DNA of 64,000 nt from Aphelenchoides besseyi (taxonomy: Eukaryota; Nematoda; Chromadorea; Rhabditida; Aphelenchoididae). Shown piece after piece: positions 35,961-47,572 of this stretch. The stretch lies in NCBI GenBank assembly GCA_024699855.1, contig JAMPIQ010000002.1:2790001-2854000 (forward strand). Reading direction: 5' to 3'. Numbering within the stretch: the first letter of the stretch is position 1; each line of letters opens with the position of its first letter. The position numbers and the translations under genes were made by a program. A model generated the notes under the pieces. The model did no database searches, was not told where the DNA came from, and worked only from the letters and a program-made list of their open reading frames with translations.

Positions 35961-37247
35961 TATAAAGTTATCGAAGGAAAAACAAGAGATGAGTTCACTT
36001 GAACCCTCACAATTGTCGCTCAACCATCGTCCGATAAACAAACAACTCACACGTAACCAACTCAGACAAAGAAAAAAGGATAATTGAAGTCGATGAAATC
36101 GAAAATCACCGCTCATTTCGATTGCATTCGAATCCGGAAATTGACGTTCGTTTACTCATGAGGATCAGAAGCGGTTTACGCTCATTTTTACGTCATCTCT
36201 ATACGCCAAAAAAGCCATCGTTTCTGATCTTTATCCTGTCAAAGGTTGTCGGATTCACTTTCTCATCTGGTCCATTAACAACCATTTTCACTAGGTATAT
36301 CTGTTACTCTTGAATTCTTGTTGATTAAAAGGAGTTTCGCGGTGCGTGAGGTTGGTAGTCGAAAGCAATTGGTCCACTTGACATGGTAACAGTCGTAAGC
36401 GGTCGAAAAGTGAACCCAATCCATCGCGTTCATTGCTGCTTTGTCGGCGGAACCCGTTTTGGCTAATGAAAATTCCCGGTGTTTTTCATTGTCTTCGACG
36501 TCAAAGGTTTTCGTTATGAGCAGGATTCATGTCACTTCGCTGTCTCAACGTGCGCAAATTGGTCTGCTCAATCATCAGCACGCTAATCGTCGTTGTTCCA
36601 TTTGAGGGGTCGATAAATTTAAATCGAAATACTCAATTTCACATCATACAGTATACGAGCGTTCAACATGTGACCTTGGTCTTTCGTTTGCAAATCTCAT
36701 CTACACACAACAACTCGATTCCCGAAAACTGCATAGCAAACGGGTTTCAATACCGAAAATGGCAATCAATTCGTCGGCAATTTGTTATCAGAAAACCGTA
36801 CGATCGCTGTAAACAGTCAGGAATTTGTGCACAGTGGTGTAAATGAACCGGTTTGGCCGCCAAATTACGGAACGTTCAATCGCACCTCTCTGTCACTTTT
36901 ATCAACGGTTCAACGTATGACCTCCAAAAAAAGCGAATGTGTCCTTGAGTAAAGAAAATGAACATTTAAAGGGGTCGACTAATTAAATTTCACATCGTAA
37001 CCAACGATTAAACCTTCTTCAATTCGAATCCTCGAATACTGTAATGCATAAAGAGTGTGATTTCGGTTTTTTACGATTTACTCAAGTGAAAGTGCATCAT
37101 TAATTGAAGATTTCCGAACAGATGCAATCTAGTTGGGTCGTAAACGATTCGTGGGTGAGCTGTAAGTGAAACGAAGGCGGTCGCGCACGTTCACTTGCTT
37201 TTGTGTGTTCAAATGCACGCCTACCTTTTCGGTAATGAAGGGTCGGG
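35961..37247. other. Intergenic region upstream of second collagen
   Basis: No gene supported. A plus-strand frame at 36529-36846 (105 codons) has one hydrophobic stretch but no recognised feature or conserved splicing. The proximal part is the promoter of the next collagen. Confidence 0.4.
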
Positions 37248-37254
37248 TATAAAA
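37248..37254 (+). promoter_or_regulatory. TATA box of second collagen gene
   Basis: TATAAAA, 81 bp before the collagen ATG at 37329. It supports using that ATG rather than an upstream in-frame one that would lie within the likely leader. Confidence 0.6.
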
Positions 37255-37328
37255 GCAACGTGAAGACGAGGAGAAGATCGCAGTCGCCGTTGTTTTCTAC
37301 ATACACAACCCGACGACCCATCAAAAAA

Positions 37329-40300
37329 ATGCACGAAGCCAAATTGGTAGTCGGTGTCGCATCAGCCTGCTCGGCTTTTGCTATTCTCGCCGTTCTCGTC
37401 GTCGTTCCATCATTGTACACCACCATCAATGATGTGAACTTGCGTGTTCAAGAAGGAGTTCAAAAGTTCCGCGTCGATACCGATTCGGCATGGACCGAAT
37501 TGATGGACGTTCAACTTTCTGTCACTCCTCCATCTCGTCCTCGTGAAAACCCATTCAACAGTATCTTCCGTCAAAAGCGTCAAGCCAACGGCGGCTTGCC
37601 AGCTTGGTGCCAATGTACTCCTTCAGTTCCTAACTGCCCTCCGGGACCTGCGGGTACGTGCTAGTAACTATGAGCAATCATAATTTCTTATCTTTTAGGA
37701 CCACCTGGTACGTTGAGATCGAAAAGATTTTTATTTTTTCTGAATTTTACTAATTTTTCTTTTCATTGTAGGACCACCAGGTCAACCAGGAGGTTAGTTA
37801 GCAGCAGCTTCAACAGCAATTAATCTAATCATTTCTAGCACCCGGTCAACCAGGACAAAACGGTTAGTTTTGAAAACTTGCTCAATTCAAAGGCAAATGA
37901 GCATCCGAACATCAAACCTGCGATTTTTCGTTCGTCTACTCATTTTTGAAGCATTCTTTGGAACAAATAACATGCTAAACTAATTTTTTAAGGAAATGAC
38001 GGAGCTCCAGGTGAATCAGCAGGTATGTTATCTTTCCATTTATTCGAACTTTTAAAAAATTGAATCCAACAAAGTTAACTGGGTAACGAGAATGTTTTTG
38101 GAAAATCGGTACGAGATGTTAAGTACGAGTTATGAGTTGCAGCGAGAAAGAGATTTAAAAACAAAATTTCTTAGACGTTTTCAGCGACAAAAATCGTTAG
38201 ATATGAGAAAGCAGATAAGATTTCGGATTACAAGTTGTCGATGTAAAAAAGCTATTCTGCAATTGTTCCTAAAGGCGAATCAGCGGCAGAAATCGTTGAG
38301 CTTTCCAGAGCAAAATTTTGAAGAGACATCAAGGTGCTAAATTGAAAACTTTTAACGCGAACTAAAAGACTGTTTCACTTACGCACCGTTGTCAGAGAAT
38401 TTGGACGCCAATTCGTCCAATTCTGCGTATTTATGTTGATATTCCAAAAATAGCGCTTCTTGGATGAAACTTTTGAACACGCGTCCATCCAGTGGCTCTT
38501 AAACACAGCTCGCAACGAGTTTGTGATCAAAACCATTTCGTGTTTGGTCATTTTGCAAAGAACATTATTTTCGTTAACGACGTTAATCACTGCTGGCAAA
38601 TGTTTCACTAAATGAGGAAGCAAACTATTCCAAGGTCCGTACAACCTACTCAACATTATTGCGACGGCTTCAGCTTTTGCAGTTAGATCTATGTTTTTCG
38701 AGTACAACATTGGAATTGAATCCGTGGTCGAACGATCTAATTTGAAATTGTTTACGTGATGAAGCATTTTGGTAAAGAATGGATCAGAAGAATGGCCGCG
38801 AGCGTAACCAAAGTAAGCGTAGATGTTTAAGAAAGACAAAATCGTAGAACCGATGATTTCTCTTGGCGAAAACGTAGAAACATGAGGATCGCAGTGAGTT
38901 TGCAAGTGTTGTTTTGGTGGTGTCTTCGAAACCGTTTTGAACGCCAAACCCAGAGTGAAGCCTGCAAATGTACGCAAAAACATGGAGAAAAACTCACTCC
39001 ATCTGATGATCAGAATCTGAGAACAAACGTGTTCGAGCGTCCAAAATATCTGAGCATTCAGCATAATGCCATAACATCCAACTTTGAACTGCTTTTCGTG
39101 GCCAACTTAATCTAACGGTTTCAAATCCACAAAAAGTGCAGCGTATGATTTCATTGTCCTAAAAATGAAAAACAGGGTAACAACAGTTAGAATTTTACCG
39201 TCGGAACGCCTTCCAAGTCACGCTCTTGCAATATCATGTGATCGTAAAATTCTATTGCACACGTATCAAGAGGAGTGCATTCTAAACGGGAATCGTTCTC
39301 CGCCTATGTCATCGTTCGATTTACTTCCTTCTTCGGACATCAAAACGATCTGTTACCTGAAAACAGTTGAGTACAAAATGGATGATTGCAAAGTTAGAAA
39401 GCTAATCCAAAAATCCTCGAAAACATCAAAAACGGCGCAGAAATTTCATCGCCGCCGCGCGTAAACAAATCGTTGGCCTAAAATAACGATCATTTATGTG
39501 TTTTTGTGGGCTGACTTTTTCAAAAAAACGCATTTGATTAGCAAGTCGTGTAACGAAATTCCTATCGGTTGTTTCGTGGTGTTTCGAATTGTTGATTTTA
39601 GTGACCATTGAGTTGGATTCGACTCAATAAGTTTTTATTACTTGTATTTTTAAATCAAAAGCCCGAAACCAACAACTCACTGCGTAATTCAACAAAGAAT
39701 CTTTAACGCGATAGTCGAATTCCGTTTACCGAAATGATCGAAGACTCAAGAAAACAGCTCAAAAGACTTAACAAATCTCAAATTTATTCTAACAACCTTC
39801 ACAATCACTTTAACAGTCAATCACAATGTTTGTTTCAGCTCCCTGTGTCGAACAACCAGTTCAATGCACCGCTTGTCCTGCCGGGCCTCCGTAAGCTCCC
39901 ATGTAACATCAAAATTCATCAATCAATCGTTTTTAGCGGACCTCCAGGACCCTCGGGACCATCAGGACCTCCGTAAGTCTTTTTGTATTCGATACAAAAA
40001 ATAATTTTGCATATTTAGCGGACCAGACGGTCAACCAGTATGTTTTGAGAATCTAATGATAGTTGGTAATCCATTTATAGGGAGCTCCAGGAGTTGGTGG
40101 AGGCCAAGGACCACCCGTAAGTAACAAATTTGACAATTTAAAATGAATATAAACGTTTTCAGGGACCACCCGGCCCAGCGTAAGCAATATCGTTGAAATT
40201 CCATGAGTTAATGTATCAATTACAGCGGTGATGCTGGTGCTCCAGGACAACCGTGAGTCTTAGACGTCTATATGTTTATCTGATTCATTTTCAGCGGTGC

Positions 40301-40856
40301 TCCAGGACAACCAGGTGAAAAAGGACAAGATGGAACTCGCTCGACCTCACTCCCAGGACCACCGTAATTATTGACTTCAAATAACATTGTAATTGCTTCA
40401 TTTATAGTGGACCAAGCGGTGCTCCAGGACCAGCAGGACCGCCGTACGTTTTAAAATACGAAACAAAGTTTAATGTTGTTTTTTTAGCGGACCAAACGGA
40501 CAACCTGTATGTTGTTGAGAAGCGAGAATGGTGATTGGTAATCCATTTCTAGGGAGCTCCAGGAGGTCAAGGACAACCCGGACCAGCGTAAGTTGTTGTT
40601 CTATCGAATTAAAGTCTTATCCTATTGTTTAGTGGACCCAATGGACAACCCGTAAGTTTTCAGTCGACATTATGGTCGTAACAAAAGTTAAGGGTCAACC
40701 TGGTGGCGATGGTCAACCAGGCCGTAAGTTTTGATTAAATCCTTTGAGTTTTACGGCAATTCGCTTTTAGAACCTGGATCGGCCGGTTTGCCCGGTTCGG
40801 ATGCGGCTTACTGCCCATGTCCACGACGTACCGCAGTCTTCGTCCGTGCTCAGTAA
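37329..40856 (+). CDS. Cuticle collagen with a 1.8 kb intron
   Basis: Start [19 protein letters not shown], a typical collagen N-terminus with a hydrophobic anchor. Furin-type site [10 protein letters not shown], then Cys cluster [17 protein letters not shown]. The first Gly-X-Y block lies in tiny phase-1 exons; one at about 37700-37708 is only 9 nt. After GESAG (about 38022) an intron of about 1.8 kb runs to a Cys cluster exon ([17 protein letters not shown], about 39839), followed by the main helix. The C-terminus [15 protein letters not shown] ends VRAQ. Joining across the big intron is supported by domain order: the first half lacks the second Cys cluster and C-end, and the second half lacks a start. 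The intron hosts a minus-strand gene. About 16 introns in all. Confidence 0.9.
38379..39303 (-). CDS. Unrecognised gene nested in a collagen intron (5' end incomplete)
   Basis: Minus strand, inside the large collagen intron. The upstream exons read [18 protein letters not shown] and, across a 40-bp intron, [13 protein letters not shown] ending [10 protein letters not shown], a C-x2-C ... H-x3-C pattern that could bind zinc. The long downstream frame (about 39064-38440) includes [20 protein letters not shown] and [15 protein letters not shown] helical sequence, somewhat reminiscent of FASTK-type repeats but not convincing. The C-terminus changes frame at about 38500 (one A too few in TTTAAGAG) to give [20 protein letters not shown] and ends SDNGA. 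The zinc-like exon and the long frame also do not join in phase. Either a gene with sequence errors or a decaying one; no start codon assigned. Confidence 0.5.
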
Positions 40857-41052
40857 ATGGAGCGACGTGGATTCATGGCTTCGTGTTCATTCTTCCATTC
40901 TTCTCTTGCTCAGTTTCGAAGTTATTTTCCAGAAAATTGAACGTCCAAGTTTGTTGTTGGGTCTTAAAGGCTAAGAAAGTGTAATAAATGAGCGCAGCAT
41001 CAAATTATCGTATTGATTCAAGCCTATTAATGTTTGTCTACAATTTTACTAA

Positions 41053-41214
41053 CAAGGGAAGGGTCATTAGCCACCACGCGATATTCACGCATACTGGATG
41101 CCAAAAAACGCGCCTTTTCAAGAGGAATCTGATGGTGTTATCAGTTTTTGCTATGGGGTACCCTGCGTGGACTTATGGGCCTTTGAAGTTCCACGCAAAT
41201 TGCGTGCTTTTTGG
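41053..41214 (+). repeat. Left terminal inverted repeat
   Basis: Runs from CAAGGGAAGG to TGCTTTTTGG. It differs from the right copy at two positions in the first 15 bases, one near the inner end (TTGCGTG against TTGCATG), and by one T in the final T-run. Confidence 0.9.
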
Positions 41215-41763
41215 ACGCTTTTTTGGACGTTTTTTTTGGCGATGCGCGGACGCAATTTTTGATTTTTTTGCCAAGCGGACGCAAGCGCGTTTTGCGAATA
41301 GATTTGACTTTTTTGAATCGCCTTCGAGTTATGAGCGACAAGTGCGCTCGAGTCTGTTTCCTTGAGCAATCTAGCGGTTGGTCCAATAGTGGGTACGTCG
41401 ATGAACGATCGGAAAGATGCCAAAAGCCAGCTGACTACTGTTTCAATTACCAATCGATCGAAAGATGTCAAGAGATGTACCCGTTTAGCATTCATCAGAT
41501 GTGCTCATTGCGAGCAGTATTATTGTTTCCATTGCATCTTTACTTCCGACCAAGCGCACCTACATCTTTAATTGTTGTCACAGTAAACTTTTCAGGTTCA
41601 CTTTAATACTCTAACTGATTTAATCAACGTACTACTTAAAATTGATTAGAATTACAAAAAGTTGCAAAACGAATCAAAAAAATGCAAAATTGCAATCGAC
41701 CGGCCTTGATCCGATCTAATTAACCTTTTTTGCCTTCGATCTCTTGTGATTTGACCGCTCTGT

Positions 41764-41858
41764 GAATCGAACCCGCTTGTGCTCGCTGAACCCGCTGGAC
41801 GCTGTTGGATTTGCACCGGAAGGTACAAAGCCAACGGCTTAACCACTAGACTAATCAG
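41764..41858 (-). other. tRNA-like sequence with A and B boxes
   Basis: On the minus strand, TAGTCTAGTGGTTAAG matches a pol III A box, and about 80 nt downstream GGGTTCGATTC matches a B box; a second weaker B-like GGTGCAAATCC lies between them. I cannot fold a full cloverleaf with paired acceptor and T stems, so I do not call a functional tRNA. It looks like a tRNA pseudogene or a tRNA-derived SINE head inside the transposon. Confidence 0.6.
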
Positions 41859-42156
41859 TAAAACGATTTGGATCGTGATTTGTAAATCTTATATCAACTC
41901 GTATTGGAGAGCGACCAGAATGGCAATCAAAAAAAGAGCGTCTCCACTTGCCAAAAAAAGTGACAAAAAAGCGTCCGGACGTCGACCGAAAACGAGCAAA
42001 TGAGCATTTTTGCGCACTTTCTTTCCAATCAAGGCAATTTCAAGGTGATTTCAGGAAAGTAGCAATTTCACGCAAAGAGCAAAAAAAGAAAAACAACGTG
42101 AAATTTTTTTGGATCGTTATTTTCCTTACATTTTCTCTTGGAATCGAGGACGAGAG

Positions 42157-42320
42157 ACCAAAAAAGCATGCAATTTGCGTGGAACTTCAAAGGCCCATAA
42201 GTCCACGCAGGGTACCCCATAGCAAAAACTGATAACACCATCAGATTCCTCTTGAAAAGGCGCGTTTTTTGGCATCCAGTATGCGTGAATATCGCGTGGT
42301 GGCTAATAAGCCTTCCCTTG
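42157..42320 (-). repeat. Right terminal inverted repeat
   Basis: Reverse complement of 41053-41214, about 98% identical by eye, and ending CCCTTG next to the TAA duplication. Confidence 0.9.
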
Positions 42321-42323
42321 TAA

Positions 42324-43613
42324 GATCATTCAATTGAGCAAGCAAAATTTATCGGATACCACAATCCAAAGAACTCGACTTAATGCTTTCGGTCTCCCAA
42401 TCAAAATGCGGAACTCGTGTAAATGCAACGGTCATGACGTGTATTTCAAAAACACATTTCATTAGAATAAGATTCAAATTGACAACAAGAACAATTAACG
42501 GTCTGTTAATGCCGATAGTAATTCCGCGAACTAACGCTCAGTTATGACATTAGCACGGCGACCGCCACTTTTTCTTATCAACTAATGGATATCCTTGTGT
42601 TAAACTGTAAAACATTAACCGTAGTAACAAGTTACTGAAGACACTTGACGACACAATGACATCTGAGGGTTTGAAAAATCTATCGACGGAGTTTAAACGT
42701 CAAATAATCGGGCGTGTGTATGAAGTTTCGATCTGTTTTTAACAGTATTTGTAGAGATTTCAAAGAGCTATCGAAAGAACTATCGAACAATGATTCTGGT
42801 TGCGATATCATTAAGACAACAAGCAATAAGTTTTTTTCAAATTTTCGAGCAAGTCGCTCACTTCAATTAATCGTTTTCAAAAGTCTTGGATTTTAGAAAA
42901 CAAAAAAACGGCATCATGCGGAAAGTTATCACACATCATTGTGCCAAATTTGAAGTCCTAATTCGCATTCCGAAGAAAGTTATTGATTTTGGCGTAAGCC
43001 ACTCCATTGAAATCGAACTACGTCAGCGATTTTCCATGTGAAAATGATCAAAAATTCTAAACAAAAGTATGCACAAATTAAATTCTGTTTTCCGGCGTTT
43101 TGAACAATACGACATTTGATGTTATTGCGGTGTCATGACGTCAAAATCGACGTCAGATTTGACGTGTTCTTTCGTATTTGAACGAAAATACCTTTAGGTT
43201 AACGAAAACCGCGGGCACCAGCGCTACTCGTCTGAAAAACATTCCGTGGAGCGTAATCGCCTTGAAGACAGCGCAACCGATCTTCAGGTCAGTGTTTTTT
43301 TGCCGAGACGCCCACTTGTAGATCAATAACACGGCATCTTCCGAGCCACATTACCTGTGGTAAGAGCTCGGAATAATATCGTTCAAAAATGTCCCCTTTC
43401 TATGATCCGCAGGTCATTCCAACAGTGACAAATCGAGCTTGTCGCGTAGAAGATGCCTCGTGGTCTTGTGCGTAAGATACGTTCCCGTCGTTTTGTCGTT
43501 GCGTCATCATATTCCTGCGGCAACTCTCCATCGACTAATTAACCACCCCAAAATTAGTTCGCTAAGACCGCTAAATAGAAATTGTGTTAAACGCTAGGTA
43601 TTCATTGATCATC
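42324..43613. other. Intergenic region with one possible short gene
   Basis: Mostly no recognisable feature. From ATG 42657 a frame MTSEGLKNLSTEFKRQII followed by a short intron could be the start of an F-box-like protein, but the downstream exons close quickly in every phase, so I do not call it. A group of ACGT-core motifs at 43136-43161 includes the palindrome TGACGTCA. Confidence 0.35.
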
Positions 43614-44257
43614 ATGAATACTTCGTATTATCCGGGTTTCGAACGATCGCAGGATGAAACCGGTCGTCCGGAACCTCGGATCGTCTCAGCGTCCGGGTTC
43701 GCGTGGACTCGACCTCCTGTTGGCGCCGACAATTCGCTCCAATCCGAAGAGGAGCTTTCGATGAGCACTTTGATATTGGGGGAATTGCTCAAGAGACCTC
43801 AATTCCTCTACTTCGACTACAAAATGGTGAGTTTTCTTTTTTTGTTTTGAACTTCTTTGTTTTCAGCTTCAATTTGGCCCTTTGCCCGCGAGTATTTGGC
43901 TAAACTCGGCAAATTGTCAACTCCTAGTGGTCCGATCGAATACACCGGAGTGGACCGGAAACACTCCTCTCGACGGACCGCTTTGCCGTTTTACCCTGGG
44001 CGATCGCTCCGGGTACTTCCTCGTTTACGCAAAGCCCGACGTTCGACATTGGGCCCAACAATTCGAGCAATTCGCGACCGACGTTGTGCTTTTTGGCACA
44101 TTCATGGAACGTGTGAACGGAATGGGCTTCCGTTCAGCGCTGGTCCTTGCGAACGAAGTTGACCGTAAGTTTACTTGTAACCTTTAACAACATTGATTTT
44201 TGACATTTAGAAGCAACTATCCGACATCTCAAATCTCCTCGTTTTTTAATTCCGTAA
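43614..44257 (+). CDS. Unrecognised conserved-looking protein
   Basis: Three exons, about 185 residues. ATG 43614 (MNTSYYPGFERSQDETG); exon 1 ends at KM before a GTGAGT..TTTCAG intron, exon 2 begins LQFGPLPASIWLNSANCQ and runs through GYFLVYAKPDVRHWAQQFEQ, and the last short exon ends SPRFLIP. The composition is balanced, with Trp-rich and hydrophobic alternation suggesting a compact alpha/beta fold. No signal peptide. I do not recognise the family. AATAAA about 40 bp after the stop, at about 44298. Confidence 0.66.
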
Positions 44258-44645
44258 CTCCTCCAGATTATTTTTTTAATGTTGCCTTTTTTTATCTAAA
44301 TAAACTTTTTACTTGTGAATAATTTGATGAACTTTGTTGGTCACGAGCATGTAACGAATGAGTGGATGGAAAGATAGTTTGGACAACGTGTTTAACTATA
44401 TGACCAGAAATAACGACCTTAATCGTGGGGATGTCGTGCCGATTTCAATTACGTTTTTTGTAGGCAATTCGAAAATCTTGGACATGAAATTCGATAAACG
44501 AATGGACACGAGTTTAATTGGAACCGTAAGATTAGGCAAAGAAGTGACTCGAGCTGAAAACTCGTAGACTTTCAATTAGTTGATGCGCGTGAATGATAAG
44601 CTCAACGGTTTAATTAAGAAGATGAGATGTGGATTAAATTCAATT

Positions 44646-45580
44646 TCAGTGGCCATAGACATCGCTTAATCTCAACGTGTTGTTGCGTTGCGCACGTTTG
44701 ACCGCTTGAATAGCAACAGACCATGAGCACGCATTAGCCAATGTTGCAAGAGCAGAACCAATTAAGAGACCGAACACCAACATCGAAGATATCGGAACAA
44801 AATGATTGTGTTCGAACTAGAATTGACGGCCATTTTATACCGACAAACTTCTTGATTTATTGAGCGCTCCAAGTATTTTACTCGTGGCAATCCGAGTAGT
44901 CCCCGGAAGTAAGTTTAAAGTCCGTTCTAAATCTAAATATTTCGTTGCTGATGTTTCTATAGTTTGAACTTTAACCAACTCAATGATCTAAATATAGTTG
45001 TCGTATTGAAGGCTATTGAATATTGGTTGGAAGAGGTTGGCCAAATCATCGACTACACCACTAAAGATTTACACAACACCGACTTCTGATGTTCTTCCCG
45101 TTCGCTCACTCAGATAACCAATTTTTTCTCAAACTCAAACGGCTTAAAGTCTATTGACAGTCCTCTTTGTGACTTTCGTTTTAAAATTTCTTGTGCTTCA
45201 TTAGTCGATAAACTCTTCATCTTCATTCAACTGAAATGGAATTTATTAGAATGTGTGCATAGAAGAAATTCATTCAAAAATTGTACTAACCATCAAACCG
45301 ACTCTGATATTGACGATAATTCCCGTTGATCGACTAACGTTTGAAGATGATAAACGGAAGATCCTTGGTTGATTTGTATTCCAATTTCCATTTTCAAATA
45401 TCCAATCAAAACGGTCGGCTGCAGACAAAGAACGGTAATTAAATTCCCCTCGAACGCCTGAGAAACCAAAGAGCACGCCCGTGGATCAAAAGCAAATTGA
45501 CGCATACAATCCAAAGGTAAACGGGTCAAGGAAAAGGGGCAAATTGAATTTTGGGAGTAATAGCAAATGCAAACACATTG
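44646..45580 (-). CDS. Tentative membrane protein with MAM-like segment
   Basis: Assembled on the minus strand from short exons. An upstream exon reads ICPFSLTRLPLDCMRQFAFD; a 37-bp intron then joins CSLVSQA to DRFDWIFENGNW, which resembles the Cys/Trp pattern of MAM domains (a Cys, then FDW). An exon at about 45175-45240 (SLSTNEAQEILKRKSQRG) leads in phase, through an intron of about 340 bp, to a last exon with a membrane segment (SMLVFGLLIGSALATLANA) and a tail ending RLSDVYGH. The start codon is not identified, and the join between the MAM-like exon and the next is out of phase in the simplest model. The last two exons are the best supported. Confidence 0.4.
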
Positions 45581-47572
45581 GTTACCTCAACAAAACCTAA
45601 TGGTTAGAATTTGTTCATTTCAAAAAGTTTCAATGGAATTTATTGAGGACGTTCGATTTTGCAAAGAAAAACGTCTGTTGATGTCGGAAGTTGATTTTCG
45701 TTTTTTCGATTTTACGACTCTCAAGAGAACAATCGGCGGCGGCAACTTCTTTTGTATTTGAATGGTTGAAAAGTGAGAAACTTCTGAAATCAAACTGCGA
45801 ACGCAAACATTTCCTTTTGAGTTAGTTCCACATTCGATCTCTTTTCTTTAGTTCACTTCTGAAGACCACAAAAACCCTTGATGTTTAACAGGTTTTCTCT
45901 CTTTGATTGTTGGGACTTAAGATACTGTTTGGTGTCCTTAAGCTGAGCAATTTGACAGATTAAAATGTCTATATTGTCATTGTTTCAATCCACTTTCAAT
46001 TGGACGCTCTTCGGTTGAAAGTGTTTTTTTTCGAAATTCAATCGAAATAAACAAAATTTGTGGCCCAGTGTTTAGTCCACGGTTTATTGGGCAACTACAG
46101 AGGCCGTTCACACTTCTAAGTGTTGCGAACGAAAAAGACTTTGGACCCACTGTTTATGTTCCCATCAGTTCAAACCGTTTAGAAAATCTGTTGATTGATC
46201 CCTGGAAACCGGAGCTTCAATCGCTTAGTCGCTTATGCAACGCACATTCGAAAATCTGAGAAGCGGAACGTAAACACAAAAAAATACCAACGACCTCCGT
46301 ATAACCAAATTGCAACATCTGCAAAAGTGGCGATAATTCAAATACGACGACCATCGAGTTTCATTCGCGTCATCGGTTCAAACGTCAATCGAATGTCGTT
46401 ACGTGATCCTTTGCGTTCAATTTGATTGTTCGTCTTACGGAAATTATTTCGCGTTATTTGAAGTTGATTTTTCGGGTCGATGTGCTTCTAACGTGTTAAT
46501 TACCTTCTAATGTCTTATTAAGATCAAAAGTGTAAGTTCTGTTTCCTTCCATTACTCATTCTGACAGGACGCGTGAACTCGAGATGCACTTCGATTGACC
46601 AGGTGGTTTTGATTATCAAATCGTGCAGCGTCCTTTTGATGATGTGTCAAAGCATTTCGACCTTATTATTCGATGTTATGTTGCTGTGGTTCGTTTTCGC
46701 ACCGCCCGAGGCGATCGCAAAGCCACACGATTAGACGAATTGGCGGTTCATTTGACGCTCGTAGCCTCAGAATGGTGGCAAAATGGTCGTACGAAAGTGA
46801 TTTGCGAGCGGAGGATTGACATTGATGAATGACAATGCGATTCGTGTCATTTTGACTCGACACAGCATCTCGGCCCACGATTGTCAGTTTGTTGCTGTGG
46901 GGACCGTGTGTGATTTTCACGTCCAAAAACCGTCTGTTTTGCAGATTTCGACGGAGCTTTTGTTCGACGATAAAAGTTTGCGCTTTTGACTTTGTATATT
47001 TGCATGGGAATAAAAACGAAAAGGTCGATTGTTAAATTTCGAGTTTAGATATCAATCAAACAACCAACGCGCACATGTTTTTTGTTCATCGCGGGCAATG
47101 TTTGTGTTGTAACGGTGAGCATAATTTGGAGATTGAAGTTCCATGAGTCAATGGTCTCCAGATGATTGAAATCAAATGGAAACCACGCAAATTCTCCGCA
47201 CTTGTCCTCCTTTCCTTAGCATCTTTTATGACTCATTAGTGTTTTACATACGCAGTCTTTGTGTTTACATATTCAACCGTTCATTTTACACTCATTTTGA
47301 GCGCATTCGCTTTCATAGCCGATCAATCATCTCTTCCTGTCCATCAACTTTTGACGTTCATTGTCTCGGGGATGAGCGATCGAACTAATCAGTTCATGGT
47401 GTTAAAACAAATTGCTTTGTCATCACCATTTTGCCGAGAAATCGTATTTAACATTTGTATGCGAAAGCAATGTGAAGTGTCCAGATGTTCTTCATTCGTT
47501 TTGTGACGTGAAACCGAGTGCTCCGCGAGTCGCATTTGCAGTTTTGATTCGAATTTCACTTTTAGGTTACCA
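45581..47572. other. 2 kb region without a confident gene
   Basis: Several frames of 60-90 codons exist on both strands (for example 46666-46926 minus), but none shows a signal peptide, domain or coherent splicing. It includes the upstream region of the WAP-type gene. Confidence 0.4.

Larger units (their letters stand above)
41053..42320. mobile_element. Non-autonomous DNA transposon with long terminal inverted repeats
   Basis: 1,268 bp element bounded by inverted repeats of about 163 bp, beginning CAAGGGAAGG and flanked by the direct repeat TAA on each side (41050-41052 and 42321-42323). No frame inside looks like a transposase; frames that overlap both ends are just the repeats. A 3-bp TAA duplication is compatible with PIF/Harbinger-type insertion (TWA target), but this is inference. 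Near-identical ends imply recent mobility. The interior carries a tRNA-like A/B-box segment on the minus strand. Confidence 0.88.

Noticed and set aside
41764..41858. A functional tRNA gene
   Set aside because: Box A and B are good, but I cannot pair an acceptor stem or T stem, and the box spacing is long; kept only as tRNA-like.
41141..42232. Several long frames inside the 41-42.3 kb element, two with the same C-terminal peptide
   Set aside because: The shared end arises because the frames run through the two inverted repeats in opposite directions; there is no transposase motif or splicing.
42657..42899. F-box-like short gene
   Set aside because: The first exon is suggestive, but all downstream phases stop quickly and no second domain follows.
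44646..45580. Cys-loop ligand-gated channel
   Set aside because: CMRQFAFDPRAC first looked like a Cys loop, but the spacing is three residues short and no four-helix membrane domain follows; a MAM-like reading with one short intron fits better.
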